DNA from: Roseivirga sp. E12
GTDB taxonomy: Bacteria > Bacteroidota > Bacteroidia > Cytophagales > Cyclobacteriaceae
NCBI RefSeq assembly: GCF_017592825.1
Contig: NZ_JAGFMD010000001.1
Location: 1,054,001-1,118,000, forward strand
Direction of reading: 5' to 3'
DNA: 64,000 nt
Shown here: positions 34,191-43,200 of the stretch, piece by piece
How positions within the stretch are numbered: the stretch's first letter is position 1
How the letters are laid out: each line of letters opens with the position of its first letter
Made by a program: the position numbers and the translations under genes
Notes under the pieces: model-generated
Database searches by the model: none
Seen by the model: the letters and a program-made list of their open reading frames with translations, nothing else
What the model was told of the DNA's origin: nothing

Positions 34191-34865
34191 ATGAAAAATA
34201 TACTATTCATCATTACCAGTTGTGGTGTTACGGGTACAGGAAAACATGCAGCCGGTTATGAATTTTCTGAGGTAGCAGATCCTTACTTTGAATTTACGAG
34301 TCGTGGGTATATTGTTGATTTTGCCAGTATTTTAGGAGGTACTCCCCCTTACGTAGGTTATGATAAAACTCAAGAATCAAGCAGAGGTTTTAGAGAAAGC
34401 AAGGCATTTAATCGCCTTAACTTTAGTCATAAGCTATCTAATGTAGATGTAGACGCCTATGACGCCATTTTCTTTCCTGGAGGCCTAGGTCCAATGACAG
34501 ATATGGTCAACAATCCCCTGATTAAAGAAACAATCAAAAAGGTTTATGAGAGAGGACATATAATAGGAGCCGTTTGCCATGGTCCAGCAGCCCTACTCAA
34601 CGTCACTTTATCAAACGGAAAAAACTTATTGGAGGCTAGACATATTAATTCGTTTACAATCAGTGAGGAGATCATTGACAAGCATACACTAGGGGATGTT
34701 ATTCCTTTTATACTTGAAACTGAACTAAAGAATCAGGGTGCCAATTTTTCTCACACAACACCTTTTGATCCTTATGTTACAGTTGATGATAATTTAGTCA
34801 CTGGACAAAATCCAGCATCTGCCTCTGATGTTGCAATCAAAATGATAGATTTGTTAGTCGAATAA
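34191..34865 (+). CDS. DJ-1/PfpI-family protein (Hsp31-like)
   Basis: A 224-residue protein. The nucleophile Cys is in IIGAVCHGPAALLNV, preceded by the DAIFFPGGLGPMTDM loop, and an acidic residue in YEFSEVADPYF probably supports it. This arrangement is that of the class I glutamine amidotransferase-like Hsp31/YhbO group, which includes glyoxalase III and deglycase-type activities on reactive aldehydes. The exact activity cannot be settled. It fits an electrophile-stress theme with the neighbouring tautomerase and hydrolase. Confidence 0.9.
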   Translation: MKNILFIITSCGVTGTGKHAAGYEFSEVADPYFEFTSRGYIVDFASILGGTPPYVGYDKTQESSRGFRESKAFNRLNFSHKLSNVDVDAYDAIFFPGGLGPMTDMVNNPLIKETIKKVYERGHIIGAVCHGPAALLNVTLSNGKNLLEARHINSFTISEEIIDKHTLGDVIPFILETELKNQGANFSHTTPFDPYVTVDDNLVTGQNPASASDVAIKMIDLLVE

Positions 34866-34937
34866 ATGTTTTAAGAATACGAACCGTGCAAATAAAATAG
34901 CATACAACAAATTTGCTACAAGTCATAATGACTAGGA

Positions 34938-34968
34938 AAGTACAAACCCGAAGGTTGTACTTTTTTGT
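34938..34968 (+). terminator. Rho-independent terminator after the DJ-1/PfpI gene
   Basis: AAGTACAA (34938-34945) pairs with TTGTACTT (34955-34962), followed by TTTT. Confidence 0.9.
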
Positions 34969-35041
34969 CGTATTGTGACACACCGAAAAAAGGCACCTTG
35001 AATCACAGCAATTCCCACATTAGCATTAGGCAACTGTTAAA

Positions 35042-35605
35042 ATGGCACATCCGCTCAGAAAACATATTGAAGAGTTAATTGACCTTACAGATGAAGAATT
35101 CGAATTTATATTGAGCCATTTTGGTCAAACAAAAAAACGTAAGCATCAATATATCGTTCAGGAAGGAGAGATTACCACTAAAGAATATTGGGTACTAAAA
35201 GGTTGTTTGAAAAGTTATTTCGTTGATAACCAAGGAAAAGAGCATATACTACAATTTGCAACGGAAAATTGGTGGATTACCGATTATGAATCATTCACAA
35301 AGCGTACTGCATCTAAAACCTCTATTGACTGTATCGAAAATAGTGAGCTATTCTATATCACTTTTGAAAATCGAGAAAAACTCACAACAGAAATGCATAA
35401 AATGGAGCGCTTCTGGGCAAAGAAAAGTAAGCTCGGTAGAATAGCACTTCAAAATAGAATTTTGTCATTGTTGAAAAACTCGTCCAAAGAGCGTTATGAC
35501 TTACTTCTAGAACAGTATCCAAAACTTTTTCAACGTGTGCCGAAAAAAATGATCGCCTCCTATTTAGGTGTTTCCAGAGAAACCCTCAGTCGATTAAACA
35601 CATAG
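35042..35605 (+). CDS. Crp/Fnr-family regulator with CRP-like recognition helix
   Basis: A 187-residue regulator starting at ATG 35042. The effector-binding roll (about 25-120; IVQEGEITTKEYWVLKGCLKSYF) is followed by the winged helix (KKMIASYLGVSRETLSRLNT) at the very C-terminus. SRETLSR carries the Arg-Glu...Arg residues that E. coli CRP uses to read GTGA. The three other Crp/Fnr proteins in the window do not have this pattern. A near-consensus CRP site lies 26 bases after its stop, in front of the tautomerase-SDR genes. The C-terminus is slightly shorter than in the relatives. Confidence 0.9.
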   Translation: MAHPLRKHIEELIDLTDEEFEFILSHFGQTKKRKHQYIVQEGEITTKEYWVLKGCLKSYFVDNQGKEHILQFATENWWITDYESFTKRTASKTSIDCIENSELFYITFENREKLTTEMHKMERFWAKKSKLGRIALQNRILSLLKNSSKERYDLLLEQYPKLFQRVPKKMIASYLGVSRETLSRLNT

Positions 35606-35631
35606 TTCTATTTCTTCCATTTGTCACCAAA

Positions 35632-35647
35632 TGTGACCTGGATCACT
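35632..35647 (+). promoter_or_regulatory. CRP-type binding site
   Basis: TGTGACCTGGATCACT: half sites TGTGA and TCACT separated by six bases, preceded by AAA, close to the E. coli CRP consensus. Flanking dyads GTCACCAAATGTGAC (35623-35637) and TCACTTCAAGGAAGTGA (35643-35659) overlap it. It is 80 bases upstream of the tautomerase start and 26 bases after the Crp/Fnr gene whose recognition helix is SRETLSR. Confidence 0.6.
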
Positions 35648-35726
35648 TCAAGGAAGTGACATACCTCCTTCCCAAAAAACTCGGTTCTCGAGACTTTTGT
35701 ATGACACAAAATTTAATAAAAAGGTT

Positions 35727-35921
35727 ATGCCATACATTAACATTAGAGTCACTGACGAGCAAGTAACAAAAGAACAAAAACGTCAATTAATAGAAGGAGC
35801 CACACAGCTCGTGGTTGACATCCTTGATAAAAACCCAAAAACGACCCACGTAGTAATTGATGAAATTCCTAAGGAAAATTGGGGCGTCAGTGGAAGACAA
35901 TATTTAGGAACTAAAAAATAA
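35727..35921 (+). CDS. 4-oxalocrotonate tautomerase-like enzyme
   Basis: A 64-residue protein. The ATG at 35727 (MPYINIRVTDEQ) places Pro directly after Met as the catalytic base, so the TTG at 35697 is rejected. Length and the EQKRQLIEGATQLVVDIL helix match the classical small 4-OT family, which acts as hexamers; VVIDEIPKENWGVSG is the usual C-terminal part. The substrate is unknown. The SDR gene follows after five bases. Confidence 0.92.
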   Translation: MPYINIRVTDEQVTKEQKRQLIEGATQLVVDILDKNPKTTHVVIDEIPKENWGVSGRQYLGTKK

Positions 35922-35926
35922 AGAAG

Positions 35927-36670
35927 ATGAAAAACAAAACCGTAATCGTTACAGGAGCATCCACAGGAATTGGTAAAGAAATTGCAAAATATTTTATAGC
36001 GCGAGAGAGTAACGTTGTAATGAACTCTTCCAATGAAGAAAAATTAAGAGAGGCCTACAATGAATTTGATTCTCCTTCTAATGCTATTTACCTGGCTGGA
36101 GATATAAGCAAACAAGAAACAGGTCAAAAGCTTGTTGCCCTGGCACTTGAAAAGTTTAATTCTGTAGATGTTCTAATTAATAATGCTGGAATGTTTGCGC
36201 CAAAACCTTTTTTAGAGGTTGAAGAAAAAGATTTAAATCTCTATTGGAACGTGAACTTGAAGGGAACATTCTTTACCTCTCAAGCAGCCATCCCTCAAAT
36301 GATAAAACAACAAAATGGTTCAATAATAAATCTAGGTACTGTTTTGGTAGAACATGCTATAGGTGGGTTTCCTGCAACTGCACCATTAACCAGTAAAGGT
36401 GCTATTCATTCTTTAACAAGACAATTGGCAGCAGAATTTGGAAAGAATAATATTAAAGTTAACACAATTGCTCCAGGGATTATCCGAAGTCCATTACAGG
36501 GTAAAATTGGAATTGAAGATGCTGACAGTTTAGCCGGGTTACACTTGTTAAATCGAATTGGAGAAGTAAATGAAATCGCAGAAACCGCATATTATTTGGC
36601 TACATCAAGCTTCATAACTGGAGAAACAATTAATGTAGCCGGTGGACATACAGTTGGTCATATCATCTAA
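35927..36670 (+). CDS. SDR-family oxidoreductase homologue lacking the catalytic Tyr
   Basis: A 247-residue Rossmann protein. The cofactor motif VTGASTGIG (about 8-16), NNAG and the C-terminal GETINVAGG are normal. In the active site the usual Y-x-x-x-K reads P-L-T-S-K (in ATAPLTSKGAIHSLTRQ), so Tyr is replaced by Pro, and the normal catalytic Ser position lies in NLGTVLV. It may be a binding protein or use an altered mechanism. I recall other SDRs with a similar APLxSKGA sequence, so this may be a subfamily, not a mutation. It lies between the tautomerase and an NTF2-fold gene in one operon. Confidence 0.88.
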   Translation: MKNKTVIVTGASTGIGKEIAKYFIARESNVVMNSSNEEKLREAYNEFDSPSNAIYLAGDISKQETGQKLVALALEKFNSVDVLINNAGMFAPKPFLEVEEKDLNLYWNVNLKGTFFTSQAAIPQMIKQQNGSIINLGTVLVEHAIGGFPATAPLTSKGAIHSLTRQLAAEFGKNNIKVNTIAPGIIRSPLQGKIGIEDADSLAGLHLLNRIGEVNEIAETAYYLATSSFITGETINVAGGHTVGHII

Positions 36671-36677
36671 AAAAATT

Positions 36678-37046
36678 ATGTACAAAGAGAATATAAAAGA
36701 AATCGAAAGTCTTGTTACGAATTACTTCGAGGGTATTTTTAGCGGAAATGTGGTAAAACTTGAGGCCTGTTTTCATAGAGATGTGAATATCTATGGAGAC
36801 ATCCAGGGTGCTGATTATTCCAAAAGTTTGAACGAGTATATTGAAGGGGTTAAAAACAGGCAAAGCCCTAAAGATTTAAACGAGAGTTTAAAAATGAAAA
36901 TCATAGGAATTGACATTATGGGAAAGATTGCCATGGCAAAACTACATGTTCCTATGCTGGGTTATAATTATTACGATTATTTGTCCCTTACCAAAATTGA
37001 CAATAACTGGAAAATCGTGAATAAAATATTCACTCATATAGAATAA
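36678..37046 (+). CDS. NTF2-fold protein, putative lumazine-binding family
   Basis: A 122-residue cytoplasmic protein. The ATG at 36678 (MYKENIKEIESL), seven bases after the SDR stop, is preferred to a TTG inside the SDR gene. The pattern VTNYFEGIFSGNVVKLEACFHRDVNIYGD and the C-terminal YYDYLSLTKIDNNWKIVNKIF fit the lumazine-binding-like (PF12893) NTF2 group. Its role next to the SDR is unknown. A terminator follows. Confidence 0.85.
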   Translation: MYKENIKEIESLVTNYFEGIFSGNVVKLEACFHRDVNIYGDIQGADYSKSLNEYIEGVKNRQSPKDLNESLKMKIIGIDIMGKIAMAKLHVPMLGYNYYDYLSLTKIDNNWKIVNKIFTHIE

Positions 37047-37073
37047 ACGAACACTTGCTAGTAGAATAAATAC

Positions 37074-37112
37074 AATGGCGGTTTGAGGTTAAACTCACCG
37101 CCATTCTGTTTT
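37074..37112 (+). terminator. Rho-independent terminator
   Basis: AATGGCGGT (37074-37082) pairs with ACCGCCATT (37097-37105), with GAG/CTC inside the loop, followed by CTGTTTT. Confidence 0.85.
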
Positions 37113-37295
37113 AATCAAGTGCCATACAAAGCTGTAGTTATTGCCATTCCAATACTGACCTTATAAAACCATTAGCCTTGATTCAAAATGGATTTTAAAA
37201 GAGAAATAAGAAGGTCATAATTCTCAGCTAACAAAATTGAAGAGCAAGAAAAGCCATATTTTCTTACCTTCAGTGGTCAGCCAAAATTCATTATC

Positions 37296-38681
37296 ATGAA
37301 ACACTTTGATCACCTCATAATTGGCACAGGTCAAGCCACCGGTACATTACTCGGAAAATTAATACCTACTAAGACTTCAATCGGTGTTATTGAAGCAGAT
37401 AAGGTTGGCGGAAGTTGTGTCAACTATGGCTGCACCCCTACCAAGACGCTAGTAGCCTCCGCTAAGGCCTATCACCAAGCTAAAAGAGGCGACTTTTATG
37501 GCTTCAGTGCTGAAAATCTTACCCTCGATTATTCCAAAGTACGAGAGCGAATGAATGGGATTCGCAATGGGGGTAGCAACGGCTTGTCATCATGGATGAA
37601 CAATACGCCCAATGTAGATTTGATTATTGGAAGAGCGAGATTTACTGGTGAAAAAGAAGTCTCGGTGAATGGCCAGATTTATAGTGCTGATAACATCTAC
37701 ATCAACGTAGGAACCAAACCTTCAGCTCCTCCTGTTAACGGGCTTGATCAAGTCAATTGGCTAGATAGTGCCGGGCTGCTGGATCTCGAAGAGGTTCCAA
37801 AACACCTTATAGTAATAGGTGGCGGATATATAGGTGTTGAATTTGCTCAGGTCTTTAGGCGCTTCGGAGCCAAAGTCAGCATTATCCAACGCAGCGAGCA
37901 CCTCATGCCAAGAGAAGATGAAGACGTTGCGGATGCCGTACAAAACATTCTTGAAGAAGAGGGAATTGATGTTTATTGTGGGGCAAATACCGTCAAAGTC
38001 AGTCAGATAGATAGTAAGAAGGAAGTAATGATTGAGGTAAATGGTGAGTCAAAGTCGCTCATTGGAGATCAGTTATTAGTGGCTGCCGGTAGGCTTCCAA
38101 ATAGTGACACTCTGGACCTTGAAAATACCGGGATTAAAACCAATGACCGAGGATATATCAAAATAGACAAGTATTGCGAAACCGATGTGCCGAATGTTTA
38201 TGCCGTGGGTGATGTTAATGGTCATGGTGGTTTCACGCATACTGCTGTGAATGATGCAGAGATAGTCTTGGACAAATTGTTTGGAGGCGATCGAACACTA
38301 TATACTAGAAATACAATTTATGGTTTGTTCACCGACCCTCCGCTCGGAAGGGTTGGTATGACAGAAAAAGAAGCCTTGGCCTCTGGCAGGAAAGTATTGA
38401 AGGCAACAAGACCAATGAATCGCATCAGCCGAGCCAAAGAAATGGGAGAAACAAAAGGTTTTGCAAAACTCTTGGTTGACGCTGAGACAGACTTGATTCT
38501 AGGAGCTTCAATTTTAGGTATAGGCGGAGATGAGATCATCAATATGTTTGCAACCATCATACACTCTCAAATACCCTGTAGACAGTACAGAAAAGTAGTA
38601 CTCGTACACCCTACAGTTTCAGAGCTTATGCCATGGATTCTGGATGGAATTCAGGAAGTACGTGAGTCAAATGAATCCTAA
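37296..38681 (+). CDS. FAD-dependent pyridine nucleotide-disulfide oxidoreductase (MerA/Lpd-like)
   Basis: A 461-residue flavoenzyme. The FAD-binding start (HLIIGTGQATGTLLG) is followed by the redox-active disulfide C41-VNYG-C46 (GGSCVNYGCTPTKT). The NAD(P)-binding motif is VIGGGYIGVEFAQVF, the second FAD motif is VYAVGDVNGHGG, and the C-terminal dimerisation domain ends with the catalytic HPTVSE. It has no N-terminal metal-binding domain and lacks the C-terminal Cys pair of mercuric reductase. No 2-oxoacid dehydrogenase genes are adjacent, so it is not clearly an Lpd. It is probably a monocistronic reductase of unknown substrate. Confidence 0.9.
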   Translation: MKHFDHLIIGTGQATGTLLGKLIPTKTSIGVIEADKVGGSCVNYGCTPTKTLVASAKAYHQAKRGDFYGFSAENLTLDYSKVRERMNGIRNGGSNGLSSWMNNTPNVDLIIGRARFTGEKEVSVNGQIYSADNIYINVGTKPSAPPVNGLDQVNWLDSAGLLDLEEVPKHLIVIGGGYIGVEFAQVFRRFGAKVSIIQRSEHLMPREDEDVADAVQNILEEEGIDVYCGANTVKVSQIDSKKEVMIEVNGESKSLIGDQLLVAAGRLPNSDTLDLENTGIKTNDRGYIKIDKYCETDVPNVYAVGDVNGHGGFTHTAVNDAEIVLDKLFGGDRTLYTRNTIYGLFTDPPLGRVGMTEKEALASGRKVLKATRPMNRISRAKEMGETKGFAKLLVDAETDLILGASILGIGGDEIINMFATIIHSQIPCRQYRKVVLVHPTVSELMPWILDGIQEVRESNES

Positions 38682-38881
38682 AATTCCTTTTTACTAATCG
38701 GGGGTATTAAGAGCCTACAGCCAAACTAGCTCCAATAGTCACTTTCGAATCACAATAAATGGAAATCACTTGGATCAATCTCCGCATGCCATTCATCTTA
38801 GTATCTATTTAGCTATATTTCTGGTAAAGAAAAGCTCGGAAAAATTCAGGACATTTATTTAAACACACTTAAAAGAATATT

Positions 38882-39346
38882 ATGGCAAAAGATGGAAGCG
38901 TAGAAAATGCAACGTGGCCAATGCCTAAGTTTAGGTTTGAGGTAGACTTAGGTACACAATTAAAAGGGGTTGCTTTTCAAGAAGTATCCGGAATGGAGGC
39001 TGAAGCCCAAATAATAGAATATAGAAAAAGCAATAGTAAAGAATTTACAACCGAGAAGATGCCTGGTTTGGTGAAGTACGGAAACGTAATCATGAAACGT
39101 GGGATTTTTGTTAATGACAATACCTTCTGGAACTGGTTTGAGGAAATATCAATGAACACTATCGCGCGAAGAACAGTGCTCATTAAACTCTTAGATGAAA
39201 ACGGAAAAGTGACTATGCAATGGCAGCTAGACAATGCATGGCCTACCAAAATTAGCGGCACAGACCTAAAATCAGATGGGAATGAAGTTGCGGTAGATAC
39301 CTTAGAAATTGCCCATGAAAAACTGACCATTACTAATGGTGCCTGA
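38882..39346 (+). CDS. Contractile-tail tube protein (T4 gp19 / Afp1-like)
   Basis: A 154-residue protein starting at ATG 38882. The motif set is that of phage-tail/eCIS inner-tube subunits (PF06841): PKFRFEVDLGTQLKGVAFQEVSGMEAEAQIIEYR, MPGLVKYGNVIMKRGIF, then WQLDNAWPTKISGTDLKS and VDTLEIAHEKLTI. Such subunits stack as hexameric rings inside a contractile sheath. It is the first of three overlapping or adjacent tube-type genes, and no sheath, baseplate or ATPase gene is in the window. Confidence 0.9.
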   Translation: MAKDGSVENATWPMPKFRFEVDLGTQLKGVAFQEVSGMEAEAQIIEYRKSNSKEFTTEKMPGLVKYGNVIMKRGIFVNDNTFWNWFEEISMNTIARRTVLIKLLDENGKVTMQWQLDNAWPTKISGTDLKSDGNEVAVDTLEIAHEKLTITNGA

Positions 39347-39779
39347 GGCTAATTATCCGGTTAGTTTTTACTTTGAACTTTCATTCGAAGGTGAGGATGC
39401 CGCTTTCCATGAAGTAACCGGAATTTCAAAGGAACTCGGTTTAGAGGAAGTTCCGAGCGGTGGAGAAAATAGATTTAATTATCGACTGCCCACTGTAGCT
39501 AAAAGTCAGAACTTAGTTTTGAAAAGAGCTTTGGTTCCAGCTGGTTCAAAATTGATTGATTGGTGTTCAGAAACAATCGATGGAGGGTTAGATAATGGAA
39601 TTGAGACGAAGGACGTCACACTAAGCTTGCTGAATGCTAAAGGTGATGCCCAAGTAATATGGACTTTTCACAATGCTTATCCAGTAAAGTATTCGGTCTC
39701 AGACCTAAAATCCGATGAGAATAGACTTGCCATAGAAACCATTGAATTGGCCTACACATATTTTAATGTAAGACAATAA
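39336..39779 (+). CDS. Contractile-tail tube protein (Afp5-like)
   Basis: A 147-residue second tube subunit. It overlaps the preceding gene by 11 bases, implying coupled translation. Family pattern: PVSFYFELSFEGEDAAFHEVTGISKELG, KSQNLVLKRALVP, then WTFHNAYPVKYSVSDLKSDENRLAIETIELAYTYF. It differs enough from the first subunit to be a distinct ring type; in extracellular contractile injection systems, specialised tube paralogues form the baseplate-proximal rings. Confidence 0.9.
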   Translation: MVPEANYPVSFYFELSFEGEDAAFHEVTGISKELGLEEVPSGGENRFNYRLPTVAKSQNLVLKRALVPAGSKLIDWCSETIDGGLDNGIETKDVTLSLLNAKGDAQVIWTFHNAYPVKYSVSDLKSDENRLAIETIELAYTYFNVRQ

Positions 39780-39783
39780 GGCC

Positions 39784-40221
39784 ATGGAGTTTATGAAGAT
39801 AACCGGGTACTCTGATCCAGAGTATTTGACCCCATTAAAAACCATACCTTATACTGTAATGATCAATCCAGAGTCGATTGATTCTAAAAAGGTCATGGGT
39901 TTCAATCGGCAGCTAAATCCGGACCAGACACTTCCAAACAGCCACATCGAGTTCAATCACCTACTCAGTTTTAATCTGGTTATTGATTGCACCGGTATAG
40001 TCGATGCTGCCAGAACAGACATGGCAGCAGAAATGACCGCTCTCGAAAAAACACTTTACACCAAAAAAGGCAATAAACAAGAACCCAGTTTCGTGAAGGT
40101 CAACTGGGGAGAAAACCTATATTTTGAAGGTCAAGTCTTAACCTTTGATGTGAATTACACGCTCTTCAGACCAAATGGCAATCCTTTGAGAGCCAAAATA
40201 TCATTGTCCTTTGGAGGATGA
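39784..40221 (+). CDS. CIS tube/hub-adaptor protein (Afp7 N-terminal-like), without LysM
   Basis: A 145-residue protein starting at ATG 39784, five bases after the second tube gene. YTVMINPESIDSKKV, LSFNLVIDCTGI, VKVNWGENLYFEGQV and YTLFRPNGNPLRAKISLSF match the tube-like domain of Afp7/Pvc7-type LysM proteins. The family normally continues with a LysM domain; here the gene stops after the first domain and no LysM sequence follows in any frame. The product may be a natural single-domain form. Downstream is the convergent Tricorn-type gene. Confidence 0.82.
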   Translation: MEFMKITGYSDPEYLTPLKTIPYTVMINPESIDSKKVMGFNRQLNPDQTLPNSHIEFNHLLSFNLVIDCTGIVDAARTDMAAEMTALEKTLYTKKGNKQEPSFVKVNWGENLYFEGQVLTFDVNYTLFRPNGNPLRAKISLSFGG

Positions 40222-40279
40222 CATAGAGGGTCAAAGCATCTTTAACCATTTACAAGATAGAGATTCAATCACTAGACAA

Positions 40280-43200
40280 TTAATTACCCAATTGCTTCAT
40301 TACTTCTTGAATTGCTCTCTCAAGTTGCGGGTCTCTCCCATTGACTCGGTCACTAAAGTCAGTTTCCACAAAGATATCTGGAGCTACTCCTACCTTCTCT
40401 AAATTCTTTCCATCTAAGGTATAGCAACCCCAAGATGGTAGTCGGTAGAACGAACCATCAACCAAACCAGCACCGCTGGTAAAGATGATCCATCGGTAAG
40501 TCTCAGTTCCTATCACCGTTCCCAAGCCCAACTCTTTAAAACCTTGAGCCGTCATCTCTGCATCACTCAAACTTTGCTCGTTGATCAACAAAACGATCGG
40601 CTTGGCACCTGCTCCAAAATTGGCCTGCGTAGTGAGTTTTCCTTCCCTGTACTTCCATTTCAAATAGGGTTTTCTTGAGAGAAACTTCAGAACTTCATCA
40701 TGCACATTCCCTCCAGTGTTATACCTCAAATCCAGAATCAGTCCATCGCGATTATAACCTTCTGATGTCATCTCAATAAGGAATTGCTGTAACGATCCTC
40801 CTCCCATATTCTTCATATGCACATAAGCGACCTTCTCATTTGTAGCAGCATCTACCTTGCTTTGGTTACCCGCAATCCATTCGTCATATAGGTTAACTCG
40901 CATTAAGCCATCACTGGCGGGATGCACCTTTAATTCGACAGTCTCCTTTCCTCTTTTCACGGTTAAGAACACCTCTTCATCGATAGATGGCTTAGCCAAG
41001 TAGAACTCTCTATTGATCTTCGGATCAACGGATTCACCATTAATGGCTATTATCTGGTCACCAGCTCTTAAATCCATATCAGGATAATCAGCTGGCCCTT
41101 CACTGACAACTCGCTCTACTTTATAAGGATCTTCATTAGAGAATAGCACACCTAAATTGAGGCTACGAGTTCTGTAGAAAGTATTCTCTTCAGCACCAAA
41201 CGAGCTGAAACCCATGTGCGAAGAGTTCAGCTCCCCCAATAGATCATTGAGCAAAACACGCAATTCAGCGCGTGACTTAAGATGTGGAAGAAAAGCAGCG
41301 TACTGTGTTTTCAGCTTTGACCAATCCTGTCCGTGGAATGTTTCATTATAGAAATTCTCTTCTACTCCCGCCCAGGTTTCGTAATAAATCTGTTCGAATT
41401 CATTGCGCATCGATCTGCGGAAAGTAAAGTTGGTCTCGATTGCGGTTAGCTTTTTCGACCCAAGGTTCAGCTTGCTGATCTTTCCTGCATTATTAATGTA
41501 GTAGTTCTTCTTAACCTTAATGATGTTACCCCCTGCTCTACCACTACCAGCAATTTTCTCAGTCTTATTCCTTTCAAATGGACTGATGGTGGTCATCCAT
41601 AGAGATCTTTGATTCTCGTCATGGTTAGATGAGTAAATGATATGAGTTTTGTCACCAGCCTTTACTACATACGGATTGGATTGTGTCCCAAAGTTTGGAC
41701 CGATTCGTTGCAATGAACGCATTAAGTCCTGACTAAAGTCAATCGAGACAATTACGGTATCCTTCTCCTTTTTGTCTTCATCAAAAACGGCCGCTAGCTT
41801 ATCAGATTTGTAGGCACGATCGTGTCTTGCTAAGGAAACACGATAGACTCTTCCATCTTGTAATCCGAAGGGATAGCTTGGTTCTGTTCGATTAGAAACA
41901 AAATACAAATACTTACCCTCAGGTCCCCAGAATGGACTCGTCTCTGTAATACCTGTCTTTGTATAATTGACTAACTCCTTTGATGCGATATGGTAGATAT
42001 AAACATCCTCTTCGAAATCGTTCTTGGCTGTAAAGGCGATGTATTGCCCATCAGGTGAGAACCTTGGCAAAGGGTTATAGAGCCCCCATAATTCCTGTGT
42101 GGCAATGGTTTCACTTGCCATGTTCGACAAATCGAGCAATCGTACTTCTTTAGTCCCGCTCAGATAGACGGCATGCGTCTTATCAGCATTCATCTCCAAA
42201 TTCCTGTTAGACTGATCGTCTTTAGTCAGTTGCTTCTCGCTCGAACCATCGGAAGCATCAATAGTATATAGATTTGTATAGCCATTAACTGTTTGAGTAA
42301 ATAAGAGGGTCGTATTGTCTTTCAACCACTTGACCTCAACTACTCTCTCTTTCGCATTGGTTTTTAACTGCTTAATAAACTTTCCACTGATATCCGAAAC
42401 GAAAAGCTCTCCTCGAGAGACGAAGGCCATCTTCTTCTCATCTCCAGAGATATCGAATGCCGAAACATTGCCCTTAGTCTTGAAGTCTCTTTCTTGAGCA
42501 AGCGTACTGTTTTGAAACACATCAATTGATACCTTCCTACTCCTTTTGGAACCAACATCGTATAAGAAAAGCTGGTAGTCCTTTTCAAAAACTACTTTAC
42601 CACCATTGGCATTAACCTGAGGAGTCTTTATGGATGTCTTAAAATTTGTGAGTCGCACTGACTGCTCATTCTCCAGTCCGTACAAGTTATATTCTCCATT
42701 AGACTGGTCAGAAACAAAGTAGATATTACCATTTCTATCGATGGTAGCCCACATATCTTTTCCATCGTAGCTAGTATGCTTTTTGAAGTCACCACTCTTC
42801 AGGTTATATGACTTAATATCTGGATTAAATGCCCCTTTGTAGCGTTTACGGGCAACCTGATTACTACTTTCCCAGCTCTCATTAAAGTAGATATCACCAT
42901 CAGGGTGAATGGCGAGATTATGTGGCCAGTTAAAGTAATGATCAAAAATTCTTTCAGGAGTACCTCCCTTTTTATCGATGCTGTAGGCAGCTCGACTGTT
43001 ATATCTTCCTGACCTAAAGTAAATCGTCTGGCTATCCCATGACCATGCTTCCATCTGATCGGCAGATGAGTGAAATGTTAATCGTTCAATTTCTCCACCG
43101 CCATAAGGCATTACATAAAGGTCTGTATTGCCATATTGTGCAGATGAAAAAGCAATCCATTTACCATCCGGGCTTACTCTTGGGTAAGACTCTTTACCCG

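Noticed and set aside
37296-38681. Mercuric reductase
   Set aside because: The redox disulfide and HPTVSE motif are shared by the whole family; the C-terminal vicinal Cys pair and a mer operon context are absent.
40211-40402. Possible continuation of the third tube-like gene in another frame (missing LysM)
   Set aside because: The downstream frame has no LysM-like sequence and runs into the 3' end of the convergent protease gene, so a simple frameshift does not restore the domain.
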